Positions 35,017 to 45,850 are shown, counted from the first letter of the stretch. The stretch is DNA of 64,000 nucleotides from Micropruina sp. (GCA_016711205.1 JADJTM010000001.1:1736001-1800000); one strand, 5' to 3'. Translations and numbers: made by a program. Notes: generated by a model not told the origin, from the sequence alone.

Positions 35017-36036
35017 TCACGTCCACAGCGAGTGATAGGCGTTGATCGCCGGCTGGCCGCCGAGGTGCGCGTACAAGACGGTCGAGTCCCGGGCGATCTC
35101 ACCCGAGCGCACCAGGTCGATCAGGCCGGCCAGCGACTTGCCCTCGTACACCGGGTCGGTGATCATCGCCTCCAGCTGGGCACCCAGCGCGATGGCGTTC
35201 ATCGTGGACTCGACCGGAATGCCGTACAGCTCGCCCGCCCAGCCCTCCAGGACGGTGATCTCGTCGTCGCGCAACTCCCTGCCGAGCTCGATCAGCTCCG
35301 CGGTGTGCCGCGCGATCCGTCCGACCTGGTCGCGGGTCTTGGCCAGTGTCGCGGAGGCGTCGATGCCCAGCACCCGGCGCTTCACCCCGGTGAGATCCTC
35401 CAGCGCGGCGAAGCCGGCGATCATGCCCGCGTGCGTCGAGCCGGTCACCGTGCACACGATGATGGTGTCGAAGTAGACGCCGAGCTGCTTCTCTTGCTCG
35501 GCCACTTCGAAGGCCCAGTTGGCGAAACCCAGCCCGCCGAGCGGGTGCTCGGAGGCCCCCGCCGGGATCGGGTAGGGCTGGCCGCCGGCGGCCTCGACCT
35601 CAGCCAGCGCGTCCTTCCACGAGTCGCGCAGGCCGATGTCGAAGCCGGACGGGTCGAGCCGCGCGTCGGCGCCCATCATGCGGGACAGCAGAATGTTGCC
35701 GACCTTGTCGTTGACCGGGTCGTCCCAGGGCACCCACTTCTCCTGCACCAGCCGGCATTTCAGGCCCAGATGCGCGGCAACGGCCGCCACCTGCCGGGTG
35801 TGGTTGGACTGGTATCCGCCGATCGAGACCAGCGTGTCGGCACCGGTGGCGAGCACGTCCGGCACGATGTATTCGAGCTTGCGCACCTTGTTGCCGCCGA
35901 ACGCCAGGCCGCTGTTGACGTCCTCGCGCTTGGCCCAGACCTGCGCGCCGCCGAGGTGCTGACTGAGCCGTTTCAGGTGCTGGACGGGGCTCGGCCCGAA
36001 GGTCAGCGGGTAGCGGGGAAAGTCGGCGATCGACAT
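35017..36036 (-). CDS. acdS: 1-aminocyclopropane-1-carboxylate deaminase
   Basis: A 339-residue PLP enzyme of the tryptophan-synthase-beta fold. The PLP lysine is in FGGNKVRKLEYI (about Lys50) and SIGGYQSNHTRQVAAVAAHLG follows. The residues that separate ACC deaminases from D-cysteine desulfhydrases are both of the ACC type: Glu298 (DPVYEGKS, equal to Glu295 of the Pseudomonas enzyme) and Leu325 (YAHLGG, equal to Leu322), spaced 27 apart as in the reference. It would convert ACC, the plant ethylene precursor, to 2-oxobutyrate and ammonia. The 2-oxobutyrate can feed propionyl-CoA metabolism. It is monocistronic or with the LmeA-like gene upstream. Confidence 0.88.
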   Translation of the reverse strand: MSIADFPRYPLTFGPSPVQHLKRLSQHLGGAQVWAKREDVNSGLAFGGNKVRKLEYIVPDVLATGADTLVSIGGYQSNHTRQVAAVAAHLGLKCRLVQEKWVPWDDPVNDKVGNILLSRMMGADARLDPSGFDIGLRDSWKDALAEVEAAGGQPYPIPAGASEHPLGGLGFANWAFEVAEQEKQLGVYFDTIIVCTVTGSTHAGMIAGFAALEDLTGVKRRVLGIDASATLAKTRDQVGRIARHTAELIELGRELRDDEITVLEGWAGELYGIPVESTMNAIALGAQLEAMITDPVYEGKSLAGLIDLVRSGEIARDSTVLYAHLGGQPAINAYHSLWT

Positions 36037-36083
36037 GGGCCTGTCCTGTTCGGTTCCAAAGTGGGGTCGTGATGAGTCGGGTG

Positions 36084-36776
36084 TCAGCGGCGGACGGGTA
36101 GCTGGGTGGCGGTCAGGTCGACGACCAGGCCCTCCGGCTGGACCGCGATCGCGGTGACCTGAATGTTGTCGTCCGCGGCCAGGGAGATCGGTTTCACCAC
36201 CCGTTCGATGATCTGCTGCGCGACGGTTTCGGCGATGGCGACGCCCGCGACGTCGATGCGGGACTGTTCGAGATCCACCTGCTGCTCGGCGACGTCCAGT
36301 TGGGGCACGGCCGAAATACCGATCTTGAGGGAGTTCAAGCCCAGGATGTCGACGGTGTAGGTGACCAGCACGCGTCCGTCGTTGCCGTGGGCGACGGGCA
36401 GCCCGGCCACCTCGCTCAGGGCGTCATAGCCCAGCGTGCCGGTCAGGTCGGCCCGACCGATCACCGCCTCACTGGCGCTGACCAGCCGAATGTCGGACGC
36501 CTGGTAGGTGATCGCCGTGACGGGCACCGCGTGCTGCTCGAAGGGCACCGTGGCGGACGCGGCCGTACCCGAGACGTCGACGAACCGGCCCTGGGCGAGG
36601 GCGGCGAGCACGGATCCGCCGGCCAGCGTCACCGTCGGCTGTTTCAGGTCGAGGTCTGCGTTCGCGAGGCCCTGCTGCGCCTGCGACTGCACCAGTGCGC
36701 GCACCCCGAACTCGGCACCGACCAGTAATGCGACCACCACCAGCATCACGATCAGAATGTTGCGCAACGCCTTCAT
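36084..36776 (-). CDS. LmeA/DUF2993-family envelope protein
   Basis: A 230-residue protein with an N-terminal signal anchor (ILIVMLVVVALLVGAEFGVRALV) and a mostly beta-structured exported domain. The DUF2993 pattern is recognisable in FVDVSGTAASATVPF, LVSASEAVIGRADLTGTLGYDAL and ITAIAVQPEGLVVDLTATQLPV. Mycobacterial LmeA of this family is a periplasmic mannosyltransferase-associated lipid-binding protein. Here the role is inferred to be lipid or glycolipid handling in the envelope. Between acdS and dapB; no clear operon partner. Confidence 0.75.
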   Translation of the reverse strand: MKALRNILIVMLVVVALLVGAEFGVRALVQSQAQQGLANADLDLKQPTVTLAGGSVLAALAQGRFVDVSGTAASATVPFEQHAVPVTAITYQASDIRLVSASEAVIGRADLTGTLGYDALSEVAGLPVAHGNDGRVLVTYTVDILGLNSLKIGISAVPQLDVAEQQVDLEQSRIDVAGVAIAETVAQQIIERVVKPISLAADDNIQVTAIAVQPEGLVVDLTATQLPVRR

Positions 36777-36809
36777 GTCACGTCCTCGACTTTCCGGCTG
36801 CCCGGCGGT

Positions 36810-37541
36810 TCACAGGCCGAGGATCGAATCGATGCCGACGGTGAGGCCCGGCCGGCCGCGCACCGCGCGCACCCCTGCGATCACCCCGGGCATGAACGAC
36901 ACCCGGTCCAGCGAGTCGTGACGAATGGTCAACGTCTCCCCCTCACCGCCGAACAGCACCTCCTGGTGAGCGATCAGGCCACGCAGCCGCACACTGTGCA
37001 CGTGGACGCCGCCGACCTCGGCGCCCCGCGCACCGGGCAGGGACGAGGTGGTCGCGTCCGGCACCGGGCCGAGACCGGCTTCTGCACGGGCGGCGGCGAT
37101 CCTGCCGGCGGTCGCCGCCGAGGTGCCGGACGGAGCGTCCGCTTTGTTCGGGTGATGCAGTTCGATCACTTCGACCGACTCGAAGAACCGGGCGGCCTGC
37201 TCGCTGAAGTGCATCATCAGCACGGCACCGATCGAGAAGTTGGCTGCGACCAGCACTCCGACGCCGGCCTGCTCGGCCTGCTGCCTGATCGTGGCCAGCC
37301 GCTCATCGGTGAAGCCCGTGGTGCCGACAACGACGGCGATGCCGCGCTCCAGGCACCAGGCGATGTTGCCCATCACGGCGTCCGGGTGGGTGAAGTCGAC
37401 GACCACCTCGGCCTGCTCGACCGGCGTGCGGTCGTCCCCGACGTCCACGGCCGCGACGAGCTCGAGCCCCGCGGCGGCCTCGACGGCCCGGACGACCTCG
37501 GCGCCCATGCGTCCGCGGGCTCCGAAAACGGCTACCTTCAT
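36810..37541 (-). CDS. dapB: 4-hydroxy-tetrahydrodipicolinate reductase
   Basis: A 243-residue NAD(P)H-dependent enzyme of the diaminopimelate/lysine pathway, needed for peptidoglycan. It begins MKVAVFGARGRMGAEVV, the dinucleotide fold. GTTGFTDERL and ANFSIGAVLMMHF follow. The substrate-binding motif is ELHHPNKADAPSGTS with the catalytic His-His and Lys. Length is standard. It lies 162 bp downstream of prs; dapA is not adjacent. Confidence 0.96.
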   Translation of the reverse strand: MKVAVFGARGRMGAEVVRAVEAAAGLELVAAVDVGDDRTPVEQAEVVVDFTHPDAVMGNIAWCLERGIAVVVGTTGFTDERLATIRQQAEQAGVGVLVAANFSIGAVLMMHFSEQAARFFESVEVIELHHPNKADAPSGTSAATAGRIAAARAEAGLGPVPDATTSSLPGARGAEVGGVHVHSVRLRGLIAHQEVLFGGEGETLTIRHDSLDRVSFMPGVIAGVRAVRGRPGLTVGIDSILGL

Positions 37542-37703
37542 CGATCCTCCTGGTCGCGGCGCGAACGGCTACCCGGGCTCAGCGGGACTGCTGCCACCTT
37601 AGTGACTGCGGATCGATGCCGCCGCGGACGCTCATGGGGCCCGGCCCTGCGGCTGGCCGTTTCGGTGCGGGCGGGCCGGCGGATCGATGCCGCCGCCGAA
37701 GGC

Positions 37704-38654
37704 TCAGGGCGCGTCGAACAGCGACGAGATCGACTCGCCGCTGTTGATCCGGCGGACGGCCTCGGCGAACAGCGGCGCCACCGTCAGCACGGTCAGCTTC
37801 TGCAGGTCGCCGGCGACCCGGGGCGGCACCGTGTTGGTGCAGACGATCTCTTTGAGGTCGTCCTGAGCGTTCAGCCGCTCGACGGCCGGGCCGGTGAACA
37901 GCCCGTGCACGCAGGCCGCCGAGATCGAGTTGACGCCGACCTCGCGCAGCTTGTCGAACAGTTCGACCAGCGACCCGGCGGTGGCGATCTCGTCGTCGAG
38001 CACGATCACGTCCTTGCCCGCGACATCGCCGACGATGCTGTCGATCACCACCCGGTCGTCGGTCAGCCGGCGCTTGGCCCCGGCCGCGACCGGCAGATCG
38101 AGCAGCCGGGCGAACTGGTTGGCCTCCTTGACGTTGCCGAAGTCGGGCGACACCACCACGGTGTTCGACAGGTCGCCGTTGTTGCGAAAGTGCTCGGCGA
38201 TCACGTGGTTGGCGTTCAGGTGGTCGACGGGCATCTCGAACATGCCGTGCACCTGCGGCGAGTGCAGCGCCATCGTGACCACCCGCTGGGCACCGGCCTT
38301 GTGCAGCAGATCGGCCACCAGCCGGGCGCCGATCGAGATGCGCGGGGCGTCCTTCTTGTCGCTGCGGGCGTAGGCGTAGTGCGGCATCACGACGGTGAGA
38401 TGCCCGGCGGACGCACCGCGCGCCGCGTCCAGCATCAGCAGCAGTTCGACCAGGTTCTCCTGCACCGGCGGCACCAGCGGCTGCACGATGAACACGTCGC
38501 GCTTGCGGCAGTTGCCGTCCAGGTGCACCTGCAGGCAGTCGTTGCTGAACCGGGTGGTCTGCGACGGCGTGAGCTCGATGCCGAGCAGGTCGCACACCTC
38601 CTCGGCGAACGCCTTGTTGGCCGAACCTGAGAAAACCGTGATGTCGTCGGTCAC
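37704..38654 (-). CDS. prs: ribose-phosphate pyrophosphokinase
   Basis: A 316-residue enzyme making PRPP from ribose-5-phosphate and ATP for nucleotides, His and Trp. The N-terminus is ITVFSGSANKAFAEEVCDLLG. The ATP loop and core show VFIVQPLVPPVQENLVELLLMLDA and HYAYARSDKKDAPR. The PRPP-binding loop is VIVLDDEIATAGSLVEL, where most enzymes have DDMIDTAG, marking a divergent subgroup. The GTG at 38654 starts the conserved VTDDITVFSG; no strong ribosome site is seen. The upstream open frame is not conserved. Confidence 0.92.
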   Translation of the reverse strand: MTDDITVFSGSANKAFAEEVCDLLGIELTPSQTTRFSNDCLQVHLDGNCRKRDVFIVQPLVPPVQENLVELLLMLDAARGASAGHLTVVMPHYAYARSDKKDAPRISIGARLVADLLHKAGAQRVVTMALHSPQVHGMFEMPVDHLNANHVIAEHFRNNGDLSNTVVVSPDFGNVKEANQFARLLDLPVAAGAKRRLTDDRVVIDSIVGDVAGKDVIVLDDEIATAGSLVELFDKLREVGVNSISAACVHGLFTGPAVERLNAQDDLKEIVCTNTVPPRVAGDLQKLTVLTVAPLFAEAVRRINSGESISSLFDAP

Positions 38655-38822
38655 GAGCGCGAAGCCTAGCGGAGGATGGCGCGACGCCGACCAGGTCGGG
38701 GCGGACGCACCCAACGCCACTGGACGGATATCCCGCCGGTTTCGGCGTAGACGGTGAAAGTCGTGGGACAACCGTCCAGTCGGGTGTGGACGGCGGGCCA
38801 CCCCCCGTCCGCAACGAACGAA

Positions 38823-38848
38823 GGCCCCGGACGTCTCCGTCCGGGGCC
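38823..38848 (-). terminator. pnp terminator hairpin
   Basis: GGCCCCGGACG and CGTCCGGGGCC form a perfect 11-bp stem around TCTC, 24 bp past the pnp stop. On the minus strand it is followed by TTCGTTCGTTG, a weak U-rich tail. Confidence 0.8.
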
Positions 38849-38872
38849 ATCGGTGTCGTGTGCGACGAGAGG

Positions 38873-41074
38873 TCAGCTCTCGGCGTCGACCTTGTCTTCG
38901 ACCACCGGGATCAGCGACAGCTTGCCGCGATCGTCGATGTCGGAGATCTCGACCTGGATCTTCTGACCCACGCTGACCACGTCCTCGACGTTCTCGACCC
39001 GCTGGCCGTTGTTCAGCGCGCGCAGCTTGGTGACGTGCAGCAGGCCGTCCTTGCCGGGCAGCAGCGAGACGAAGGCACCGAAGTTCATCACCTTCACCAC
39101 GGTGCCGAGGTAGCGCTCGCCACGCTCGGGCATGGTCGGGTTGGCGATCGCGTTGATCATCGAACGCGCGGCGTCCGCGGCCTCGCCGTTGTCGGCACCG
39201 ATGTAGATGGTGCCGTCGTCCTCGATGCTGATGTTGGCGCCGGTGTCGTCCTGGATCTGGTTGATCATCTTGCCCTTGGGGCCGATCACCTCACCGATCT
39301 TGTCGACCGGGATCTTGATGGTGATGATCCGCGGCGCGAACGGCGACATCTCATCGGGCACGTCGATCGCCTCGCCCATCACGTCCAGCAGCGTGTGCCG
39401 GGCGTCGCGGGCCTGCAGCAGCGCACCGGCCAGCACGTCGGCGGGAATGCCGTTGAGCTTGGTGTCCAGCTGCAGGGCGGTGACGAAGTCACGGGTGCCA
39501 GCGACCTTGAAGTCCATGTCGCCCAGCGCGTCCTCGACGCCGAGAATGTCGGTCAGCGCCACGTAGCGGGTCTGGCCGTCGATCTCGTCGCTCATCAGGC
39601 CCATCGCGATGCCCGCGACCGGCGCCTTCAGCGGCACGCCGGCGTTCAGCAGCGCCAGCGTGGACGCACACACCGAACCCATCGACGTCGAACCGTTCGA
39701 GCCCAGCGCCTCGGAGACCTGACGGATCGCGTAGGGGAACTCCTCGCGCTTGGGCAGCACCGGAACCAGCGCCCGCTCGGCGAGCGCACCGTGGCCGATC
39801 TCGCGCCGCTTCGGCGAACCCACCCGGCCGGTCTCACCGGTGGAGTAGGGCGGGAAGTTGTAGTTGTGCATGTAGCGCTTGGTGTTCTCGGGCGCCAGGC
39901 TGTCGATCTTCTGCTCCATGTCGAGCATGTTCAGCGTGCTGACGCCCAGGATCTGGGTCTCGCCGCGCATGAACAACGCCGAACCGTGCACCCGGGGCAG
40001 CACGCCGACCTCGGCGCTCAGCGTGCGGATGTCGCGCAGCCCGCGACCGTCGATGCGGATCTCTTCGGTCAGCGTCTTGTGCCGCACGACCTTCTTGGTC
40101 AGTGCCCGGAAGGCACCAGTGATCTCTTTCTCGCGGCCCTCGAACCGGCCACCGAGTTCGCTGCGCAGGTCGGCGAGCAGGCTCTCGGTCGACACCTCGC
40201 GCTCGCTCTTGCCGACGATCGTCATGACGTTCTTGAGCCGCTCGGTGCCCGCCGCAGCGACGGCCTCGAAGACGTCCGGCTGGTAGTCGAGGAAGACCGG
40301 GAAGTTGCCGACGCTCTTGGGGAAGTGGGCGGCCAGCTCGACCTGGGCGTCGCACAGTGCCTTGATGAACGGCTTGGACGCCTCCAGTCCGGCGGCCACC
40401 ACCTCTTCGGTGGGGGCGGTGCGTCCGGAGCGGACCAGATCCCAGGTCTGCTCGGTGGATTCGGCCTCGACCATCATGATCGCGACGTCACCATCAGGCA
40501 GCACCCGGCCGGCCACCACCATGTCGAAGGCGGCGTCCTCGAGCTGCTTGACACTCGGGAAGCCGACCCAGTCGTTGCCGATCAGGGCGACGCGCACGCC
40601 GCCGACGGGGCCGGTGAACGGCAGGCCCGCCAGGGTGGTGGACGCCGAGCTGGCGTTGATGGCCAGTACGTCGTACAGCACGTCCGGGTTCAGCGACATG
40701 ACGGTGACGACGACCTGGACCTCGTTGCGCAGGCCCTTGACGAAGCAGGGACGCAGCGGACGGTCGCACAGCCGGGCGGTCAGAATGGCGGCCTCGCCGG
40801 GACGTCCTTCGCGGCGGAAGAACGAGCCGGGAATGCGGCCGGCGGCGTACATGCGCTCTTCGACGTCCACGGTGAGCGGAAAGAAGTCGATGCCGTCGCG
40901 CGGGTTGTTGGACGCGGTGGTGGCGGACAGCAGCATGGTGTCGCCGTCCAGGTAGACGGCGGCGCTGCCGTTGGCCTGACGGGCCAGCAGGCCCGACTCG
41001 AACCGGACGACGTGACGACCATGGGAGCCGTTGTCGATGACGGCTTCGGTGTACTGCAGATCAGGTCCCTCCAT
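38873..41074 (-). CDS. pnp: polyribonucleotide nucleotidyltransferase (PNPase/GpsI)
   Basis: A 733-residue phosphorolytic 3'-5' exoribonuclease and RNA polymerase. It has two RNase PH domains: RFESGLLARQANGSAAVYLDG and FFRREGRPGEAAILTARLCDRPLRP in the first, EIRIDGRGLRDIRTLSAEVG and GSNGSTSMGSVCASTLALLNAG in the second. A KH domain (IGEVIGPKGKMINQIQDDTG) and an S1 domain (YLGTVVKVMNFGAFVSLLPGKDGLLH) follow. The ATG at 41074 has AAAGGAG upstream. It follows rpsO on the same strand, the usual rpsO-pnp order, with a terminator between. Confidence 0.97.
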   Translation of the reverse strand: MEGPDLQYTEAVIDNGSHGRHVVRFESGLLARQANGSAAVYLDGDTMLLSATTASNNPRDGIDFFPLTVDVEERMYAAGRIPGSFFRREGRPGEAAILTARLCDRPLRPCFVKGLRNEVQVVVTVMSLNPDVLYDVLAINASSASTTLAGLPFTGPVGGVRVALIGNDWVGFPSVKQLEDAAFDMVVAGRVLPDGDVAIMMVEAESTEQTWDLVRSGRTAPTEEVVAAGLEASKPFIKALCDAQVELAAHFPKSVGNFPVFLDYQPDVFEAVAAAGTERLKNVMTIVGKSEREVSTESLLADLRSELGGRFEGREKEITGAFRALTKKVVRHKTLTEEIRIDGRGLRDIRTLSAEVGVLPRVHGSALFMRGETQILGVSTLNMLDMEQKIDSLAPENTKRYMHNYNFPPYSTGETGRVGSPKRREIGHGALAERALVPVLPKREEFPYAIRQVSEALGSNGSTSMGSVCASTLALLNAGVPLKAPVAGIAMGLMSDEIDGQTRYVALTDILGVEDALGDMDFKVAGTRDFVTALQLDTKLNGIPADVLAGALLQARDARHTLLDVMGEAIDVPDEMSPFAPRIITIKIPVDKIGEVIGPKGKMINQIQDDTGANISIEDDGTIYIGADNGEAADAARSMINAIANPTMPERGERYLGTVVKVMNFGAFVSLLPGKDGLLHVTKLRALNNGQRVENVEDVVSVGQKIQVEISDIDDRGKLSLIPVVEDKVDAES

Positions 41075-41296
41075 GGGGACTCCTTTCGGGTGTGACCACC
41101 GCTGCGGCGACACGGCCACTTTCGGCTGTGCACCAGCGGGGCGGTTGAACCCGGTCTTCGATCGAGGCTCGCGGGGTTGAAAGACCCGAAAGCCACTACC
41201 GAGGACCGAGGATTCACGTGCTGTCGCGCGGTGGACGGTGGTTGGTTGTTCAGTTGTGCGCTGGTCTCGCCCTAGCTCGACCGGCGGAAAGTGGTC

Positions 41297-41322
41297 AGGG
41301 GAGTGGCGAAAGCCACTCCCCT
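41297..41322 (-). terminator. rpsO terminator hairpin
   Basis: AGGGGAGTGGC and GCCACTCCCCT pair perfectly around GAAA, just past the rpsO stop on the minus strand. The next bases on that strand include a short T-run (ACTTTCC). It may also be an RNase-processed site between rpsO and pnp. Confidence 0.85.
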
Positions 41323-41329
41323 GTCGAAG

Positions 41330-41593
41330 TCAGCGGCGCAGGCCGAGCCGCGCGATCAGTTCGCGGTAGTGCTCGACGTCCTGCTTGGCGACGTAGTTCA
41401 GCAGCCGGCGGCGCTGGCCGACCAGCAGCAGCAGGCCGCGGCGGCTGTGGTGGTCGCCCTTGTGCACCTTGAGGTGCTCGGTCAGGTGGGCGATCCGACG
41501 GGTGAGCAGAGCGATCTGCACGTCGGGCGACCCGGTGTCACCCGGCTTGGTCGCGTACTCTTCGATGGTCTTCTTCTTCAGATCAGCGTCCAT
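41330..41593 (-). CDS. rpsO: 30S ribosomal protein S15
   Basis: An 87-residue rRNA-binding protein of the 30S platform. GDTGSPDVQIALLTRRIAHL, HLKVHKGDHHSRRGLLLLVG and RRRLLNYVAKQDVEHYRELI are the S15 signature. The ATG at 41593 (MDADLKKKTIEEYATK) is the standard start, with AGGAG upstream at a somewhat long distance. Upstream of pnp on the same strand. Confidence 0.97.
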   Translation of the reverse strand: MDADLKKKTIEEYATKPGDTGSPDVQIALLTRRIAHLTEHLKVHKGDHHSRRGLLLLVGQRRRLLNYVAKQDVEHYRELIARLGLRR

Positions 41594-41825
41594 GAAGGCG
41601 GCTGCTCTCCTCTCGGTTTCCCGTTGCGCGGCGCACCCCTGCCAATGGCACGATTTCCGGTTGGATTTCGCTGGGCTGCTCTTGCGAGTCCGCGGGCGCT
41701 CTAACGCCAACCACGTACTTTACCGCAGCGTGCCGATCAGCAGAAATCCGGCTGGTCCAGCCGCTAGATTGGCCGCTTGCGACAAGTTGTCGCCACGACG
41801 GTATCCGCCCCCGACTGGAGCACCC

Positions 41826-43040
41826 ATGTGGTCATCTCGCACGCTTCACATGCTGCTCGGTCTCGCTCTCGCCGCGTTGTTCGCAGTGGTGCCCTCGCCG
41901 TCCGCCACAGCCAAAGTCACCGGCCGGGCCTACTTCAACGATCCGCTGGTGACCTCCAAGCAGTACACCATCAGCAAGAAGATCCGCTCCCTGATCGACA
42001 CGACTCCCGGCCGGACGAAGAAGTCATCGGGTGCAGTCATCCGGGTGGCCATGTACACCTATTCCAGCGGCGAGCAGGCTACGATCGACGCCCTGGTACG
42101 GGCGGCCAAGCGCGGCGTCACCGTGAAACTGCTGCTCGACAGCGACAACACCCTCGAACCTGGATCGACGCACTACGCGGACTACTTCCGTGCATTGGCA
42201 CGCAAATATCCGAAGTTCACGGTGTCGTTCTGCCCCATCGGCCGAGGCTGCATCGGCAACGCGCATCCGGGGTCGAACAACCACAACAAGTTCTTCTTGT
42301 TCTCACGCACCGACGGAAGCGCGCGGGTGGTGGTGCAGTCATCAGCGAACCTGAACAAGACCAACTCGGTGGCGTACTGGAACAACGCGGTCGTCCTGGT
42401 GAACAGCGGGCTCTACCTCGACTACCTCGCCTACTTCAACGACCTGTGGGCGCAGCAGCCGTCGTCCCATTACGGACGAATCGCGACCAGCGGCAGCGCC
42501 ACGGCCTGGCATTTTCCGATGATCGCCGGCGACCCGGTTGCCGAGACGCTGAGCTCGGACGTGGCCTGCAGCGGCAACACCGCGGTCGGTTCGAAGGGAC
42601 GAACGATCGTGCGCGTCGCGATGAAGGACTTCTATCGCGTCGAGGTCGCGGCGGCTCTGTGGTACCTGGCCGACCGCGGCTGCTTGGTCGATGTCGCCTA
42701 CGACGAACCTGCCCAGTTCGAGCCCTACCGCAGCCAATCAGCGGCCGTGGTGGCCACGCTGCAGGTGCCGCTGACCAACCCGGGGGGACGGATCCGGCTG
42801 TTCGTGGCGGGGCCGGCGACCGCGGCCCAGCCCAAGCGCCGGCTGATCCACTCCAAGCACCTGCTGATCGAGGGCGGCTACGCCGGCAGGAAGAACACCA
42901 AGGTGGTGTTCACCGGCAGCCACAACTTCAGCTACGGGTCGCTGCGCGACAACGACGAAACGCTGCTGCGGGTGACCAGTGCGAGCATCCACGACCAGTA
43001 CCGGGCCAACTTCCAGCGAATCCTGACCACGCTGGCGTGA
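41826..43040 (+). CDS. secreted phospholipase D-like protein
   Basis: A 404-residue protein with an N-terminal signal peptide (MLLGLALAALFAVVPSPSATA). It has two phospholipase-D/nuclease half-domains. The first contains RVAMYTYSSGEQATIDALVRAAKRGVTVKLLLD and the HxK motif in NNHNKFFLFSRTDG. The second contains LIHSKHLLIEGG, then TGSHNFSYGSLRDNDE. The HKD pattern marks the phosphodiesterase family (phospholipase D, Nuc endonuclease, cardiolipin synthase). The true substrate could be lipid or DNA. The ATG at 41826 gives the signal peptide. It converges on ahcY with only 4 bp between stops. Confidence 0.83.
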   Translation: MWSSRTLHMLLGLALAALFAVVPSPSATAKVTGRAYFNDPLVTSKQYTISKKIRSLIDTTPGRTKKSSGAVIRVAMYTYSSGEQATIDALVRAAKRGVTVKLLLDSDNTLEPGSTHYADYFRALARKYPKFTVSFCPIGRGCIGNAHPGSNNHNKFFLFSRTDGSARVVVQSSANLNKTNSVAYWNNAVVLVNSGLYLDYLAYFNDLWAQQPSSHYGRIATSGSATAWHFPMIAGDPVAETLSSDVACSGNTAVGSKGRTIVRVAMKDFYRVEVAAALWYLADRGCLVDVAYDEPAQFEPYRSQSAAVVATLQVPLTNPGGRIRLFVAGPATAAQPKRRLIHSKHLLIEGGYAGRKNTKVVFTGSHNFSYGSLRDNDETLLRVTSASIHDQYRANFQRILTTLA

Positions 43041-43044
43041 CGCG

Positions 43045-44460
<1,416 letters not shown>

Positions 44461-44722
44461 CAGCGCAGCGTAGTCGGTCCACCGCTGGGGAGCCTCCCGC
44501 CGCGCGCCGGGTCAGTCGGCTTCTGCCGCGCAAACGACCCGGCTGCGACCTGCCCCCGCCCACTTCATTGCCGCGCGTGCGGTCACTTCTGGGACGCACG
44601 CGCCGCGCGGGTCATGCGAGACGGCTCCGTCCACTGTGCGGACACCAGGCGTGTGAGGTGACAACGCACCCCGCACGGAGTTGGATGGAGACCACGTCCA
44701 GCGTCAAAGGAGAGCCAGAGCC

Positions 44723-45850
44723 ATGGCCTTCGTCCTCGGCATTCCGGTCAGTGCCGACCCCGCCGAACGGCGCACCCCGATCGTTCCCGATGTGGCCACC
44801 AAGCTGCGGGCCCTGGGCGCATCCCTGCTGATCGAGCGCGGCGCCACGGCCCGCGCCAACATCACCGAGCACGAGTTGGGCGAGGTCACCTGGGTCGACA
44901 CCACCGCCGAGGTGATGGCCGGCTCGGACGTCGTCTGGACGATCGGCGCCCCGCCCGCCGCCGAGGCGCTCGCCGCGCTGCGTCCGGGCACGGTGTTGAT
45001 CGGCACCCTGTCGCCCTTCGCGGACGCCGCCCGCGTGCAGGCGCTGGCCGCCGGGGGCGTGAACGCGTTCGCGATGGAACTGCTCCCCCGCATCTCGCGC
45101 GCCCAGTCAATGGACATCCTGTCGTCACAGGGTGCCGCGTCCGGCTACCAGTGCGCCCTGATCGGCGCCGCCCGCGCCCCCAAGTTCTTCCCGATGCTGA
45201 CCTACGCCGCGGGCACCGTCCGGCCGGCCCGGGTGCTGGTGATCGGCGCCGGTGTCGCCGGGCTGCAGGCCATCGCCACCGCCAAGCGGCTGGGAGCGAT
45301 CGTGGAGGGGTACGACGTCCGTCCCGAAACCAAAGAGCAGATCGAGTCGCTGGGCGCCAAGTTCGTCGACACCGGCGTCAGCGCGGCCGGCGAGGGCGGC
45401 TACGCCCGCGAGCTCACCGAGGCCGAGAAGGGCGCCCAGGAGGCCAAGCTCGGCAAGGCCATCGCCCAGTGCGACGTGCTGATCACCACCGCCGCCGTGC
45501 CCGGCAAGAAGGCCCCGCAGATCGTTTCGGAGATGATGGTGAACGCCATGCGTCCCGGCGCTGTGGTCGTCGACATGGCCGCCGAACAGGGCGGCAACGT
45601 GGTCGGCACGGTGGCCGGCAGCGAGGTGCGGGTCGGGCCCGCGCATGTGGTCGGCCCGGTCAACCTGCCCAGCCGCATGCCGGTGCACGCCTCCGAGATG
45701 GTCGCCAAGAACCTGCTGAACTTTCTCACCCCGATGGTCATCGACGCTTCGATCCGCATCGACACCTCGGACGAGGTGGTGGCCGGCACTGCGCTGTGCC
45801 TGGACGGCGCCGTCGTCCACCCGCTGGTGAAGCAGGTGCTGGGGCTGTGA
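44723..45850 (+). CDS. pntAA: NAD(P) transhydrogenase subunit alpha 1 (NAD-binding)
   Basis: A 375-residue domain-I subunit of the proton-translocating transhydrogenase, which moves hydride between NADH and NADP+ using the proton gradient. It resembles alanine dehydrogenase: GIPVSADPAERRTPIVPDV at the start, LLPRISRAQSMDILSSQGA, the NAD fold VLVIGAGVAGLQAIATAKRLG, and GYDVRPETKEQIESLGAKFVD. The ATG at 44723 has AAAGGAG upstream. The enzyme is split into three genes here (pntAA, pntAB, pntB), the form seen in Rhodospirillum and many Actinobacteria. The promoter probably lies in the gap shared with ahcY. Confidence 0.95.
   Translation: MAFVLGIPVSADPAERRTPIVPDVATKLRALGASLLIERGATARANITEHELGEVTWVDTTAEVMAGSDVVWTIGAPPAAEALAALRPGTVLIGTLSPFADAARVQALAAGGVNAFAMELLPRISRAQSMDILSSQGAASGYQCALIGAARAPKFFPMLTYAAGTVRPARVLVIGAGVAGLQAIATAKRLGAIVEGYDVRPETKEQIESLGAKFVDTGVSAAGEGGYARELTEAEKGAQEAKLGKAIAQCDVLITTAAVPGKKAPQIVSEMMVNAMRPGAVVVDMAAEQGGNVVGTVAGSEVRVGPAHVVGPVNLPSRMPVHASEMVAKNLLNFLTPMVIDASIRIDTSDEVVAGTALCLDGAVVHPLVKQVLGL

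Noticed and set aside
38786..41095. A 769-codon plus-strand open frame across pnp
   Set aside because: His/Gln/Val/Gly-rich shadow of pnp, whose own domains are complete on the minus strand.
44461..44722. Possible S-adenosylhomocysteine riboswitch before ahcY
   Set aside because: The conserved SAH-riboswitch core was not found in the minus-strand leader.
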